The translations under genes were made by a program, and so were the position numbers. Shown one piece after another: positions 40,299 through 51,369 of a stretch of DNA of 64,000 nucleotides. Origin of the DNA: Tenderia sp965602225 (GTDB lineage Bacteria; Pseudomonadota; Gammaproteobacteria; Tenderiales; Tenderiaceae); assembly GCA_965602225.1 (NCBI GenBank), contig CBFCYE010000014.1, forward strand, positions 1 through 64,000. The letters run 5' to 3'. The first letter of the stretch is position 1; every line of letters begins with the position of its first letter. The notes under the pieces were generated by a model, which did not search any database, was not told where the DNA came from, and was given only the letters and a program-made list of their open reading frames with translations.

Positions 40299-41707
40299 GC
40301 CGACTCCCCCTGCCACTGCTGCAGCAAGTTTGCCGCAGCCACACCAACGTTGCCCGCACCGAGGGTCAGGACAATATCGCCATCCTGAATCACACCTTCG
40401 AGTGTGTGGGGCAAATCATCAATGGTTTCAATAAAGACGGGATCAACCTGGCCGCGAGTACGAATGGCACGGGCCAGACTGCGTGAATCAGCGCCAGCAA
40501 TCGGCTCTTCACCAGCGGCATAGACTTCCATCAACACCAGCACATCGACCTCAGATAGTGTCATCGCAAAATCTTCAAACAGGTCACGGGTACGGCTATA
40601 ACGATGCGGTTGGAAGGCGACAACCAAACGCCGTCCGGGCCAACCGTCACGAATAGCAGAAACGATGGCCGCCACTTCACGCGGATGATGACCATAGTCA
40701 TCAACCAACATTATTTTGCCTTTGGCCGTGTCGACTTCGCCATTGATCTGAAAACGTCGGCCGATACCTTCGAAGCCAGCCAAGGCACGGACAATAAAGT
40801 CATCCTTGACGTCCAGCTCCTGTGCCACAGCGATCGCTGCCAGGGCATTCAAAACATTGTGACGACCGCCCATATTCAGACTGACCTCAAGCACACCTTC
40901 ATGCCCCACGCGCGTGACATCAAACACGGTAGTGTTGCCCTGTTGACGAACATTGCTGGCTCGCAGATCAGCCTCTTCCGTAAAGCCATAGGTCAACATG
41001 GGACGCGTACACTCGGCCATCACTTCGCGCACACCGGCATCATCAACACAAACCACCGCCAGCCCATAAAAAGGTAGATGATGCAGAAACTCAATAAAGG
41101 TCTGACGCAGCTTGTTGTAGTCACCACCATAGGTGGACATGTGATCGACATCAACATTCGTCACCACTGCCAGCATCGGTTGCAGATATAAAAACGAGGC
41201 ATCGCTCTCATCCGCTTCTGCCACCAGGTATTCACCGGCACCCAAACGGGCATTGGTACCAGCGCTATTGAGCTTGCCACCAATGACGAAAGTCGGGTCC
41301 AGATCGGCCTCAGCCAACAGACTGGCAATCAGGCTGGTGGTAGTGGTCTTGCCGTGAGTGCCCGCTACCGCGATACCAAATCTAAACCGCATCAGCTCAG
41401 CCAACATCTCAGCCCTGGGGACTACCGGAATTCGACGTTCGTGTGCCGCAACCACTTCTGGATTATCCTGCTGCACCGCTGATGAAATCACCAGCGCATC
41501 ACAACACTGCACATTCTCAGCCACATGATCATGATCGATCTTGATGCCCAGCGATGACAAACGTTGTGTCATGGCGTTATTACCCAGATCAGAACCGCTG
41601 ACCTGATAACCCAGGTTATGCAACACCTCGGCAATACCACCCATGCCTGCACCGCCAATGCCGACGAAGTGCAGATGTTTAATCCGACGCATCGCTGAAT
41701 TAAGCAT
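40295..41707 (-). CDS. murC: UDP-N-acetylmuramate-L-alanine ligase MurC
   Basis: A 470-residue Mur ligase that adds L-Ala to UDP-MurNAc. The N-terminal [17 protein letters not shown] binds UDP, the ATP loop [14 protein letters not shown] follows, and the C-terminal domain has the [10 protein letters not shown] signature. GGAGG lies 6 nt before the ATG at 41707, and it overlaps the murG end by 8 bp, indicating translational coupling. Confidence 0.96.
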   Translation of the reverse strand: MLNSAMRRIKHLHFVGIGGAGMGGIAEVLHNLGYQVSGSDLGNNAMTQRLSSLGIKIDHDHVAENVQCCDALVISSAVQQDNPEVVAAHERRIPVVPRAEMLAELMRFRFGIAVAGTHGKTTTTSLIASLLAEADLDPTFVIGGKLNSAGTNARLGAGEYLVAEADESDASFLYLQPMLAVVTNVDVDHMSTYGGDYNKLRQTFIEFLHHLPFYGLAVVCVDDAGVREVMAECTRPMLTYGFTEEADLRASNVRQQGNTTVFDVTRVGHEGVLEVSLNMGGRHNVLNALAAIAVAQELDVKDDFIVRALAGFEGIGRRFQINGEVDTAKGKIMLVDDYGHHPREVAAIVSAIRDGWPGRRLVVAFQPHRYSRTRDLFEDFAMTLSEVDVLVLMEVYAAGEEPIAGADSRSLARAIRTRGQVDPVFIETIDDLPHTLEGVIQDGDIVLTLGAGNVGVAAANLLQQWQGESA

Positions 41708-42794
41708 TGCTTGCCTCCATGCACAAATCGGCTACCTGTTTTACCGCCAACGGTTTGGCCAGGGCGCGGGCACTGCTGGCCATCTGCAACAACTCGCTAC
41801 GATTATTTTCGCGACAGTCGCGCACAAAACCAGTCAAAATTTCTTTTAGTCGCGCCGCGCTCAATTCTGCCTGCGGCAACAACAAGGCGGCACCATTGTC
41901 TGACAGATAACGCGCATTGGCAGTCTGGTGATCATCAACTGCAAACGGGAAAGGAACCAACATGGCACCGACACCGGCAGCCGCCAATTCGGAAATAGTT
42001 AAGGCTCCAGCGCGACACAAGACCACATCAGCCCAAGCGTAGGCCTCTGCCATGTCGGCTATGAAAGGTTCTATCCGCGCACCTACACTGGAATCTTTAT
42101 AGGCCTGTTGTGCAGCATCAATATTACGTTTACCGGCCTGATGCCAAACATCGGGGCGCTGCTCTAAAGGCAGCATGGCCAGCGCCTCAGGCACTGTTTC
42201 ATTCAAGGCCTGCGCACCAAGACTGCCGCCCAGGACCAGCAGACGCAAACCTCCATCGCGATTGCTAAAACGCTGCGCCGGCTCAGCCAGAGCAATAATT
42301 TCCTGTCTAACGGGATTACCACAATCCACCACCCGATCAGATTTTTCAAAGGTATTGGGAAAGGCCTGCATCACCTTGCTGGCCACACGCGCCAACAGTT
42401 TATTGGTCAGACCGGCAATGGCATTCTGCTCGTGAATCAACAATGGTTTTTGCAGCAACCAGCTCACCAGACCACCAGGTCCGGCGACAAAACCGCCCAT
42501 ACCCAGGATTGCCATCGGCCGTCTGCGCATAATCACTTCCAACGACTGAAATGTAGCCTTGAGCAAACGCAGTGGCGCCAGCAACCAGCCCAGCAAACCC
42601 TTACCACGCAGACCGGAAATGGAAATCCACTCCATCTCGATACCAGCCTGTGGCACCAACTCTGCTTCCATACCATTACGGGTACCAAGCCAAAACACCT
42701 CGGCACCACGGGCACGCAACTCATCCGCCACGGCCAGGGCCGGGAAGACATGCCCGCCAGTACCACCCGCCATGATCATGATTCGAGCCGTCAT
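41700..42794 (-). CDS. murG: Lipid II-forming N-acetylglucosaminyltransferase MurG
   Basis: A 364-residue GT-B enzyme at the inner face of the membrane that adds GlcNAc to lipid I. The N-terminal [12 protein letters not shown] and the central [11 protein letters not shown] loops, plus the UDP-binding [14 protein letters not shown] region, are diagnostic. Start and ftsW stop overlap by 4 bp. Confidence 0.96.
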   Translation of the reverse strand: MTARIMIMAGGTGGHVFPALAVADELRARGAEVFWLGTRNGMEAELVPQAGIEMEWISISGLRGKGLLGWLLAPLRLLKATFQSLEVIMRRRPMAILGMGGFVAGPGGLVSWLLQKPLLIHEQNAIAGLTNKLLARVASKVMQAFPNTFEKSDRVVDCGNPVRQEIIALAEPAQRFSNRDGGLRLLVLGGSLGAQALNETVPEALAMLPLEQRPDVWHQAGKRNIDAAQQAYKDSSVGARIEPFIADMAEAYAWADVVLCRAGALTISELAAAGVGAMLVPFPFAVDDHQTANARYLSDNGAALLLPQAELSAARLKEILTGFVRDCRENNRSELLQMASSARALAKPLAVKQVADLCMEASNA

Positions 42795-44002
42795 GCTGCA
42801 GCCCTCCGCTCGCGTTTTCTGTTACGGACATCGGGGTTACCGACACGACGCTCGGCCTGAACAGAACTGCGGCGTTGTTCAAAATCCACCCGCAGCAACA
42901 AGGCCACCGCGACACAACAAACAACAATACTACTGCCGCCATAACTCATTAGCGGCAAGGTCAAACCCTTGGTAGGCAACACACCCATATTGACGCCGAT
43001 ATTGATAAAGGCCTGCATGCCAATCCATAAACCCAAGCCATAAGCCATGTAAGCAGCAAACTGCTGCCCCTTCTGTTCGGCCTGACGGGCAATGGCAAAA
43101 GCTCGTACCACCAACACCACAAACAGGCCAATCAACAGAAACGAGCCAATCAAACCAAACTCTTCCGCCATCACCGCAAACAGGAAATCCGTATGCGCCT
43201 CAGGCAGATAAAATAGCTTTTGCACACCGCTACCCAGACCGACACCCCAGATCTCACCACGACCAATCGCGATCAAGGCCTGAGTCAACTGAAAGCCACT
43301 ATTAAAGGGATCTGCCCAGGGATTAAGAAAGGTAGTCAAACGCTCCATGCGATACGGTGAGGTGATTGCCAACACCGCCATTGCCGAGGCGACCAGGGCC
43401 ACCAGCAAACCGAACTGCCACAACCGCACTCCGGCAATAAACATCATCGCCAAGGCGGTACTAAAGATTACAACCGAAGAACCAAAATCCGGCTCTAGCA
43501 ATAACAACAATGCCACTAAAGACAACATTGCCATTGGTTTGAGAAAGCCGCTAAAACTTGTCCGCACTTCATCGCCGCGACGTACCAGATAACCGGCCAT
43601 GTAGATGATGACAAACAACTTCATCAACTCAGATACCTGCATATTAAAAACACCCAGATTGATCCAGCGCGTGGCACCATTGACCGTACGGCCAACACCA
43701 GGGATCAGGACCAATAACAGCAACGCCAGGCCTGCCAACAACAACCAAGGCCCCAAACGCTGCCAAACAGCAACAGGGATCTTAAAGGCCATCAGACCCG
43801 CAACCAGTCCCATGCCAATAAAGATGATCTGACGAATGGTATAAAACCAGGGTTGGCCATACGTCTCTGCAGCGATATGCAACGAGGCCGAAGCCACCAT
43901 CACAAACCCCAGCATCAACAACAGAGCCACAGCACCGACCAACAAGGGGTCGAACATCAACTTACCCATCGCTGGCTCTGACTTGATGGCAACAATGCTC
44001 AT
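42791..44002 (-). CDS. ftsW: Septal peptidoglycan polymerase FtsW
   Basis: A 403-residue SEDS-family protein with about ten transmembrane helices. It polymerises lipid II at the septum with FtsI. Motifs include GATRWINLG, EPDFGSS, the GSGVQKLFYLPEAHTDFLFA loop and GLTLPLMSYGGSS near the end. It overlaps murD and murG by 4 bp each. Confidence 0.96.
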   Translation of the reverse strand: MSIVAIKSEPAMGKLMFDPLLVGAVALLLMLGFVMVASASLHIAAETYGQPWFYTIRQIIFIGMGLVAGLMAFKIPVAVWQRLGPWLLLAGLALLLLVLIPGVGRTVNGATRWINLGVFNMQVSELMKLFVIIYMAGYLVRRGDEVRTSFSGFLKPMAMLSLVALLLLLEPDFGSSVVIFSTALAMMFIAGVRLWQFGLLVALVASAMAVLAITSPYRMERLTTFLNPWADPFNSGFQLTQALIAIGRGEIWGVGLGSGVQKLFYLPEAHTDFLFAVMAEEFGLIGSFLLIGLFVVLVVRAFAIARQAEQKGQQFAAYMAYGLGLWIGMQAFINIGVNMGVLPTKGLTLPLMSYGGSSIVVCCVAVALLLRVDFEQRRSSVQAERRVGNPDVRNRKRERRAAA

Positions 44003-45363
44003 GCCAACACCTCCGCCACAGCGACAGCAAACTGATTGCCACGATCTTCATAACCGGAAAACATGTCGAAGCTGGCACAGGCTGGCGCCAGCAACACCGC
44101 ATCACTGGCTTGCGCCAGTTTTTGAGCCACCTCTACCGCGGCATGCAAGTCAGCCACACGCTCTATCTGCACCACACCATTCAATGCAACAGCAATCTGA
44201 TCGGCATCAACACCAAACAACACTGCCGCTCGGCCCTTAGCCGCCATCGCGTCACGCAGCTCTGAAAAATCCTGCGCCTTGGCTTCGCCACCAGCCAGCA
44301 ATACCACCTTGTCCGCCATACCTTTTATTGCTGCTACAGCAGCACCGACATTGGTTGCCTTTGAATCGTTGTACCAATTGACGGAATTTTTTTCTGCCAG
44401 CCACTGACAGCGATGCGGTAGTCCAGCAAAACGACGCAATGTTTCAAGCATCACTTCCATTGGCAAGCCAACACTCTCACCCAGCGCCAGTGCAGCCAGG
44501 GCGTTGGCAACATTGTGTTTGCCAGCCACTTTCAACTCTGAGACAGACATCAGCAGCTGTTCGCCTTTAGCCAGCCATGACTGACCATCTTGTTGTGTCA
44601 CACCAAAGTCATTATCTCGTTGTGGTTGGTTTAACGAAAAACGTATCCAGCTTTTATCTTCACCACACCAACTTGCCACCAGCGCATCATCCAGATTAAC
44701 CAGCTTGATTGCCGCACCGTCATAGATACGTTTTTTGGTGAAGGCATAATCCTGCATGTCACGGTAACGATCGAGGTGATCCTGACTGACATTCAATACT
44801 ACCGCTGCCGCAGGTTTGAGACTCGCGGTGGTCTCCAGCTGAAAACTGGAAAGTTCCAACACATACAGGTCTGGTTCATTTTCTTGCAGCAGATCTAGGG
44901 CCGGTATACCGATATTGCCGCCGACACGAACATCCCTGCTAGCTGCCTTGGCCATCTCACCAACCATGGTAGTCACCGTGCTCTTACCGTTTGAACCGGT
45001 AATGGCAATCACTGGTGCCTTGGCATGACGGGCAAACAATTCAACATCACCAACCACTTCAACGCCGGCCTCGATGGCTGCGATGATGGCTGGATCAAAC
45101 AATGAAACACCTGGGCTAACAACTAACATTTCGGCCTGCTCAAACAGCTCGACATCAAATTCGCCAAGGCGCGTTTCAACCTTGGGAAACTCATTGTGCA
45201 GCTGCTGCTCAGCAGGTGGCGTGGCGCGACTGTCTACCACCACCACATCAACACCTTGGCGCAACAGAAAACGCGCGCACGCCAAACCGCTCTTGCCCAA
45301 ACCGACAATAATGGTCTTGTGCTGCGCTGTGGTGTCAGTCTGTTTCAACTGTGCCAGTCCCAT
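43999..45363 (-). CDS. murD: UDP-N-acetylmuramoylalanine-D-glutamate ligase MurD
   Basis: A 454-residue Mur ligase adding D-Glu. VGLGKSGLACARFLL (UDP site), the ATP loop ITGSNGKSTVTTM, the WYNDSKATNVGA signature and the C-terminal LLAPACASFDMFSGYEDRG are all present. It follows mraY after 9 bp. Confidence 0.96.
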   Translation of the reverse strand: MGLAQLKQTDTTAQHKTIIVGLGKSGLACARFLLRQGVDVVVVDSRATPPAEQQLHNEFPKVETRLGEFDVELFEQAEMLVVSPGVSLFDPAIIAAIEAGVEVVGDVELFARHAKAPVIAITGSNGKSTVTTMVGEMAKAASRDVRVGGNIGIPALDLLQENEPDLYVLELSSFQLETTASLKPAAAVVLNVSQDHLDRYRDMQDYAFTKKRIYDGAAIKLVNLDDALVASWCGEDKSWIRFSLNQPQRDNDFGVTQQDGQSWLAKGEQLLMSVSELKVAGKHNVANALAALALGESVGLPMEVMLETLRRFAGLPHRCQWLAEKNSVNWYNDSKATNVGAAVAAIKGMADKVVLLAGGEAKAQDFSELRDAMAAKGRAAVLFGVDADQIAVALNGVVQIERVADLHAAVEVAQKLAQASDAVLLAPACASFDMFSGYEDRGNQFAVAVAEVLA

Positions 45364-45372
45364 TGTTATTGC

Positions 45373-46455
45373 CTAACGCAGCTTCAAGGTAGCTAAACCA
45401 ACCAAAACCAGAATCACTGTCACTATCCAGAAACGGACAATCACACGTGGCTCCGGCCAACCCTTTAATTCAAAATGATGATGCAGTGGCGCCATGCGAA
45501 AGATGCGGCGCCCCGTCAATTTGTAAGACACGACTTGCAGGATTACCGAAACGGTCTCCATCACAAACACGCCGCCCATGATGACTAGCACCAGTTCCTG
45601 ACGTACCACCACCGCAACAATGCCCAGTGCAGCACCAAGCGCCAGGGCGCCAACGTCACCCATAAAGACTTGAGCGGGATAAGTGTTAAACCAGAGAAAA
45701 CCAAGACCAGCACCGCAGATGGTGGCGCAGAAGATCATCACCTCACCAACACCTTTTATATAGGGTATGCCCAGATATTCAGCAAAGCCGGCATGACCGT
45801 GAGCGTAGGCAAACACACCCAGTGCACCGGCAACCATCACTGTAGGCAGGATAGCCAAACCATCCAGGCCGTCGGTAAGATTAACCGCATTGCTGGTACC
45901 AACAACCACAAAGTAGGTCAGCACGATGAACATCAAACCCATGTCGATGGCGATGTCTTTAAAGAAGGGTACGAACAGTTGTGTTTCAGCTGGTGAGACA
46001 GCAGTTTTATAAAGGTATACCGCGATTATCATGCCAAACAGTGACTGCCAGAAGTACTTGGCCTTGCTCGACATCCCCTTCGGATCTTGCAGCACCAGTT
46101 TTTTGTAATCGTCGTAGAAACCAATCACACCAAAGGCCAGGGTAGTCAACAACACCACCCAGATGTAACGACTTTCCAGGTCAGCCCACAACAGCGTGCT
46201 AACGGCAATCGCTACCAAAATCAGGGCTCCGCCCATGGTTGGTGTGCCAGCCTTGGAAAAATGGGTCTCTGGACCCAGCTCACGAATCGGCTGACCAACC
46301 TTATATAAACTCAGCTTGCGTATCATCACCGGACCGACAATAAAACTGATGGTCAGCGCAGTCAGCACACCCAGGATTGCACGCAAGGTGATGTACTGAA
46401 ACACAGCAAAGCCACTGTTAAACTGGGTCAGATAATCAGCCAACGACATCAACAT
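45373..46455 (-). CDS. mraY: Phospho-N-acetylmuramoyl-pentapeptide transferase MraY
   Basis: A 360-residue polytopic membrane enzyme making lipid I from UDP-MurNAc-pentapeptide and undecaprenyl phosphate. Asp-rich motifs FYDDYKK and [10 protein letters not shown] and the His loop [14 protein letters not shown] identify it. The same start region carries GTPTMGG. Its ATG overlaps the murF stop. Confidence 0.97.
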   Translation of the reverse strand: MLMSLADYLTQFNSGFAVFQYITLRAILGVLTALTISFIVGPVMIRKLSLYKVGQPIRELGPETHFSKAGTPTMGGALILVAIAVSTLLWADLESRYIWVVLLTTLAFGVIGFYDDYKKLVLQDPKGMSSKAKYFWQSLFGMIIAVYLYKTAVSPAETQLFVPFFKDIAIDMGLMFIVLTYFVVVGTSNAVNLTDGLDGLAILPTVMVAGALGVFAYAHGHAGFAEYLGIPYIKGVGEVMIFCATICGAGLGFLWFNTYPAQVFMGDVGALALGAALGIVAVVVRQELVLVIMGGVFVMETVSVILQVVSYKLTGRRIFRMAPLHHHFELKGWPEPRVIVRFWIVTVILVLVGLATLKLR

Positions 46456-47843
46456 CAGCCTTGACCTCCCGCTACCAGCGCATCCACCACTTTGTCCATG
46501 GACGAACCGCGTGACCCCTTCACCAACAACACCGCATGTTGATGATCCGGCTCAGCCAGCATCTCAGACAAACTTTCAATCAGATCTTGCTGCGTCGCAA
46601 AACATGTCGCACCTTCGCCAAAGCCTTTTACTGCCTCCTGACAATGACTGCCTGAGGCCAACAACAAATTAATGCCCTTCTGTCGCGCTTCCTCACCGAC
46701 ACTAAAATGATGCTGACCAGCAGTTTTGCCCAACTCTGCCATGTCACCCATCACCAGAATCTTTTCACCCGGTGCCTGCAGCAACACGTCCATTGCCGCG
46801 CGGAACGAATGCGGGTTGGCGTTGTAACTATCATCGATCAGCAATTGCCCGTGGCCCGTCACCTTGGGCCGCAAGCGCCCCTTAACTGGCGCCATACTTT
46901 CCAGGCCAGCCTGAACCTCGGCAGCACTCGCGCCCGCAGCCAGGGCCGAAGCCGTGGCAGCCAGGGCATTCATGACGTTATGTCTGCCGGCCAGATTCAT
47001 TGCGACATCAATCATTCCCGCCGGCGTTTGCATCTTGAAGCGGCTTTTATAACCGCTGGCAGAAATCTCCCAATGCACACCACCATCAGCCAGACTAACG
47101 TCGGCAGTTGGTAGCATGCCAAACCCAAGACTCTTGTAGTCGGTGACCAGCTCAGTCCAGTAACCAGTAAACTCATCATCCTGATTAACCACTGCGGTGC
47201 CTGCTTCGCGTAAACCCTGCCAAATTTCAGCCTTAGCGCGCGCCACACCTTCCAGCGTACCGAAACCTTCCAAATGGGCGCTTGCCGCATTGGTCACAAC
47301 AGCCACATCGGGCTGCACCAGACTAGTGAGATAGGCTATTTCACCGGCATGGTTGGCACCCATTTCAATCACGGCGGTTTGATGCTGTTCAGGATTGAGG
47401 CGCAACAACATCAGCGGTACGCCAATATCATTATTAAGATTCCCCTCAGTGGCCAACACCACACCCTGTTGACCCATGATGCGCGCCAACATTTCTTTGA
47501 CCGTGGTCTTGCCGTTGCTACCAGTCACACCAATCACTCGCCCCTGAAACTTCGACCGCCACGCAGCAGCCAGGCGCCCGAGGGCCAGGCGCGTATCGGA
47601 CACAATCAGTTGCGGCAGATCGCTTTCAACTTGTTTACTCACAACAGCTGCCACCGCGCCCTGATCAGTAGCAACGGCAACAAACTTATGGCCGTCAAAA
47701 TTGGGGCCTTGCAAGGCGACAAACAAATCACCTGCGGCAATCTTGCGACTATCAATTGAAACCGCATCAAAACTGATCTGCGCTTCACCAATCAATTCAG
47801 CATCAAGAATCTTGGCCGCCTGTTGCAGCGTCATCATAGTCAT
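46455..47843 (-). CDS. murF: UDP-MurNAc-tripeptide-D-alanyl-D-alanine ligase MurF
   Basis: A 462-residue Mur ligase adding D-Ala-D-Ala. The ATP loop [14 protein letters not shown], the central [14 protein letters not shown] and the [15 protein letters not shown] signature are clear. The N-terminal UDP domain begins [12 protein letters not shown]. Overlap with murE is 4 bp. Confidence 0.96.
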   Translation of the reverse strand: MTMMTLQQAAKILDAELIGEAQISFDAVSIDSRKIAAGDLFVALQGPNFDGHKFVAVATDQGAVAAVVSKQVESDLPQLIVSDTRLALGRLAAAWRSKFQGRVIGVTGSNGKTTVKEMLARIMGQQGVVLATEGNLNNDIGVPLMLLRLNPEQHQTAVIEMGANHAGEIAYLTSLVQPDVAVVTNAASAHLEGFGTLEGVARAKAEIWQGLREAGTAVVNQDDEFTGYWTELVTDYKSLGFGMLPTADVSLADGGVHWEISASGYKSRFKMQTPAGMIDVAMNLAGRHNVMNALAATASALAAGASAAEVQAGLESMAPVKGRLRPKVTGHGQLLIDDSYNANPHSFRAAMDVLLQAPGEKILVMGDMAELGKTAGQHHFSVGEEARQKGINLLLASGSHCQEAVKGFGEGATCFATQQDLIESLSEMLAEPDHQHAVLLVKGSRGSSMDKVVDALVAGGQG

Positions 47844-49327
47844 GCCGCCACTCCCAGTGCCTGCTGCACTTGCTGGCTATCGCTAAAAGGAATTTTTTGC
47901 TCGCCAATCTGCTGATAATCTTCGTGTCCCTTGCCTGCGACCAAGACCACATCATCAGCAGCAGCGCTAGTCACAGCATGTCGAATTGCTGCGGCTCGAT
48001 CACGCAACACAATCATGCTTTCTGACTGAGTTCCAGAAAGAATGTCTTCAATAATTGCATCAGGATTTTCATTGCGTGGATTGTCGTCGGTCAGCACGAT
48101 CTGATCCGCATACTGCGTTGCAATGCTACCCATTTGTGCGCGTTTGCCCTTGTCACGTTCACCACCACAACCAAACACACACCAAAGTTGCGCCGCACAA
48201 TGCTGACGCAGACTCAACAATACTTGCTCTAGCGCATCTGGTGTGTGGGCATAGTCCACCACCACCAACGGCTGCCCAGCCACTCCACCAAAACGTTCAA
48301 CCCGTCCCGGTACAGTTTTGAGCTGAGATATTTTTTGCAGCGCCGTATCAATCCCCATTCCACTCAGCAACACCACCGACAGCACTGCCAGCAGGTTGCT
48401 GGCATTAAACTGACCCAACAGTTCGCTATGGATGCGTCCATCACCATAAGGGGTCTGCACATCCAACAACATGCCATCATGGCCCTGACTAATCAGCTGG
48501 CCGCGCACTAGATTTTCTTCGCTATGATTTTCTGTCTGGGTAAAGGCAATCCGCTCTACAGCCGCTGGCAAGCTCAATAACAAGCTGCGACCAAATTCAT
48601 CATCGGCGTTGATTACGGCAAAACGCAGCCCTGGCATTTCAAACAAACCCGCCTTGGCCCGGCCATAGGCAGCCATGTCGCCGTGATAGTCGAGATGGTC
48701 ACGCGTCAGGTTGGTAAACAGCGCCAGATCAAATCCAACACCGGCGACTCGTCTCTGCTCCAGACCATGCGAAGACACTTCCATCACCAGACACTTGGCA
48801 CCAGAATCGACAAATTCACGCATCAAACGATGCAGGCTAATGGCATCCGGCGTGGTGTGGCTAGCCGATTGCAATTGTCCGACCAAACCGTTGCCTAAGG
48901 TTCCAATCAGCGCTACCGGCACTGCCTCTGTATTCAATACTTGAGCGATAAAGTGGCTACAAGATGTTTTACCATTGGTGCCAGTGACACCAACCACAAA
49001 CATCTGCCGCGATGGAAAACCATAAAAACGTTCCGCAATCAGACCCAGCTTTTTCTTAAGATCTGATACTGCAAGACATGGCACAGCGACATCAATCAAA
49101 TCGCCAGCTACCGACTCATCAACCAGCACCGCAACCGCACCACCTTCGATGGCAGCAGACACATATTTATGCCCCTGTTCGCGCATACCCGACAAGGCAA
49201 TAAACAAATCACCAGCAACCACTTCGCGACTATCAAGCCTCAAACCGGAAACAGCGACATCGACATCAACCACATCGATCACATCCTGCAACAGTTCGCG
49301 CAATTGGATAGCCTTAGCAGCAGCCAT
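47840..49327 (-). CDS. murE: UDP-MurNAc-L-alanyl-D-glutamate-2,6-diaminopimelate ligase MurE
   Basis: A 495-residue Mur ligase. The ATP loop GVTGTNGKTSCSHF and the C-terminal TDDNPRNENP motif are present; the DNPR form binds meso-diaminopimelate, so the peptidoglycan is of the usual Gram-negative type. Its ATG overlaps the ftsI stop by one base (TAATG). Confidence 0.96.
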   Translation of the reverse strand: MAAAKAIQLRELLQDVIDVVDVDVAVSGLRLDSREVVAGDLFIALSGMREQGHKYVSAAIEGGAVAVLVDESVAGDLIDVAVPCLAVSDLKKKLGLIAERFYGFPSRQMFVVGVTGTNGKTSCSHFIAQVLNTEAVPVALIGTLGNGLVGQLQSASHTTPDAISLHRLMREFVDSGAKCLVMEVSSHGLEQRRVAGVGFDLALFTNLTRDHLDYHGDMAAYGRAKAGLFEMPGLRFAVINADDEFGRSLLLSLPAAVERIAFTQTENHSEENLVRGQLISQGHDGMLLDVQTPYGDGRIHSELLGQFNASNLLAVLSVVLLSGMGIDTALQKISQLKTVPGRVERFGGVAGQPLVVVDYAHTPDALEQVLLSLRQHCAAQLWCVFGCGGERDKGKRAQMGSIATQYADQIVLTDDNPRNENPDAIIEDILSGTQSESMIVLRDRAAAIRHAVTSAAADDVVLVAGKGHEDYQQIGEQKIPFSDSQQVQQALGVAA

Positions 49328-51066
49328 TAGTTAGCTCCCCCTGCAACATGCAACAAATAGGCATCATTGGCCGCTTGACGTAACTTGATCGCCTGCATGT
49401 CATCCGGCGGAATATTCATCAGGCGCAACGCGCCATCCATCACCTTTGCAAAAACGGGCGCCGCCACCTGACCACCGTGGTAATCACCTAGCATCGGATC
49501 ATTCACCACCACCACCATTGCCAGGCGTGGCTTTGACGCTGGGGCGATACCGGCAAACACAGCTACATATCGATCTTCCGAGTAGCCATCACGACTACTC
49601 TTATGCACGGTACCGGTCTTGCCAGCAATGCGATAACCATCAACCTTGGCATGTTTACCAGTGCCCTTATCTGAAATGACGCTCTCCAACATAGTTCTTA
49701 CTTGAGACGCAACACGTGCCGATATCACCCGCTCACCATCTGGGGTTTGATCAAGTTTGAGAAATGAAATTGGCTTCAACAGGCCATCATTAGCCAAAAC
49801 CGAATAGGCGCGCGCCAATTGCAGTGCGCTCACCTGCATACCATAACCATAGGCACGACTGGCCTGCTGCATAGGACTCCAGCGCCAGTAGTCACCAATT
49901 TTGCCGTCGGCTTCACCTGGAAAACGACTATTCGTACTTAACCCAAAACCAAATTTATCCAATGACTTCCACATCTCTTCCGCCGTCATCGACAGGGCAA
50001 TCTTGGTGGCGCCGATATTGCTGGATTTCTGCAGGATCTTGGTGATATCCATATCGCCATAGTTGGCTGCATCACGGATAGTGTTGTTACCAATACGCAT
50101 GTGGCCAGGCGAAGTTTTAATCACAGTTGATGATTTAATCTTGCCCAGCTCCAGCGCTGCAGCAACCGTGAACGACTTCATGGTTGAACCCGGCTCAAAC
50201 ACATCGGTCACGGCGCGATTGCGATAATTAGCGGACTCAAAACTGGCTCGATTATTCGGATTAAAGCTAGGCTGATTCACCATCGCCAACACCTCACCTG
50301 TCTTTACATCCAGGATCACTGCTGAGGCCGAACGGGCACGATTGGTTTTAACCGCTCGCTTCAATTCACGGTAAGCCAAATACTGCAGGCGTTTATCGAT
50401 ACTAAGCACAACATCTTTACCAGGCTGGGGCTCTGAGATGCTTTCCACATCCTCAACCACTTCACCCATATTGTTTTTCAAAACCCGCTTACCGCCTTTA
50501 ACACCATGTAAACGGTCATTCAAAGCCAACTCAATCCCTTCCTGACCCAGGTCATCAATATCGGTAAAACCAACCACATGCCCCATCACCTCAGCCATGG
50601 GGTAATAACGACGATATTCACGCTGCAAGGCCACACCCGGTATAGCCAGAGCCATAACTTCATCTGCCAATTCAGGCGAAACATGACGCTTGAGATAAAC
50701 GAATTCACGGCCCGAGCGTGTTGTTATACGCTGCCGCAACCCTTTCACCTTTAGTTTCAGCACTTTTGCCAGTTGCGCCACTTTCGTGTCACCCTCATTG
50801 ACCAAATAGACTTGGGGGTTCACCCAAACCGAATCAACCGGCGTACTAATCGCCACCGGCTCACCATTTCGATCCATAATTACACCGCGGTTAGCAGCCA
50901 AATCCATTACCCGCAAATGGCGAGCATCACCCTCGCCCTGTAAAAAATCCTGCTCGACCCACTGCAGATAAACCGCGCGCCAACCAAGCACAACCGCAGC
51001 CAACAACAACACTCCCAACAACAACCAGCGCCGCGCTGCAATCAAGCGGGCATCCCACTCTTTCAC
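49327..51066 (-). CDS. ftsI: Septal transpeptidase FtsI (PBP3)
   Basis: A 579-residue class B penicillin-binding protein. A short cytoplasmic tail and one transmembrane helix (about 14-30) lead to a pedestal domain and the transpeptidase domain with SxxK (STMK), SxN (SSN) and KTGT. It cross-links septal peptidoglycan made by FtsW. It starts at a GTG that overlaps the ftsL stop by 4 bp. Confidence 0.96.
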   Translation of the reverse strand: MKEWDARLIAARRWLLLGVLLLAAVVLGWRAVYLQWVEQDFLQGEGDARHLRVMDLAANRGVIMDRNGEPVAISTPVDSVWVNPQVYLVNEGDTKVAQLAKVLKLKVKGLRQRITTRSGREFVYLKRHVSPELADEVMALAIPGVALQREYRRYYPMAEVMGHVVGFTDIDDLGQEGIELALNDRLHGVKGGKRVLKNNMGEVVEDVESISEPQPGKDVVLSIDKRLQYLAYRELKRAVKTNRARSASAVILDVKTGEVLAMVNQPSFNPNNRASFESANYRNRAVTDVFEPGSTMKSFTVAAALELGKIKSSTVIKTSPGHMRIGNNTIRDAANYGDMDITKILQKSSNIGATKIALSMTAEEMWKSLDKFGFGLSTNSRFPGEADGKIGDYWRWSPMQQASRAYGYGMQVSALQLARAYSVLANDGLLKPISFLKLDQTPDGERVISARVASQVRTMLESVISDKGTGKHAKVDGYRIAGKTGTVHKSSRDGYSEDRYVAVFAGIAPASKPRLAMVVVVNDPMLGDYHGGQVAAPVFAKVMDGALRLMNIPPDDMQAIKLRQAANDAYLLHVAGGAN

Positions 51067-51368
51067 GGACTGACCACCACTATCTGGCCTGACTCAGGCA
51101 ATACCATCTGTAACTGCTTATGCGCCACGCGCTCAATTCGTCCATGGGCCGCCCAAGTGCTTTGCTCCAATTGCAGCTGCCCCCACTCAATATCCATTCT
51201 GTCCTGCGCCTTGTTCAAACCCTGTAACTCTGTAAACAAAACGCGGCTCTGAAACTTGGCATAAACCACCGCTAATGCCGACAACACCACCGCCAGGCTT
51301 AGCACTGCAACAAGCCCTGCCTGCAGGGTCTGATCTGAAACGGCTTGATGCTGAATCCTCTCAGCCAC
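51063..51368 (-). CDS. ftsL: Cell division protein FtsL
   Basis: A 101-residue bitopic protein: short N-terminus, one transmembrane helix (about 17-38), then a periplasmic coiled coil with QLQLEQSTWAAHGRIERVA, close to Pseudomonas FtsL. It forms a complex with FtsQ and FtsB. The GTG at 51368 was chosen because GGAG lies about 9 nt upstream and it starts just after the rsmH stop; another GTG at 51389 overlaps rsmH and lacks a ribosome binding site. Confidence 0.88.
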   Translation of the reverse strand: MAERIQHQAVSDQTLQAGLVAVLSLAVVLSALAVVYAKFQSRVLFTELQGLNKAQDRMDIEWGQLQLEQSTWAAHGRIERVAHKQLQMVLPESGQIVVVSP

Positions 51369-51369
51369 G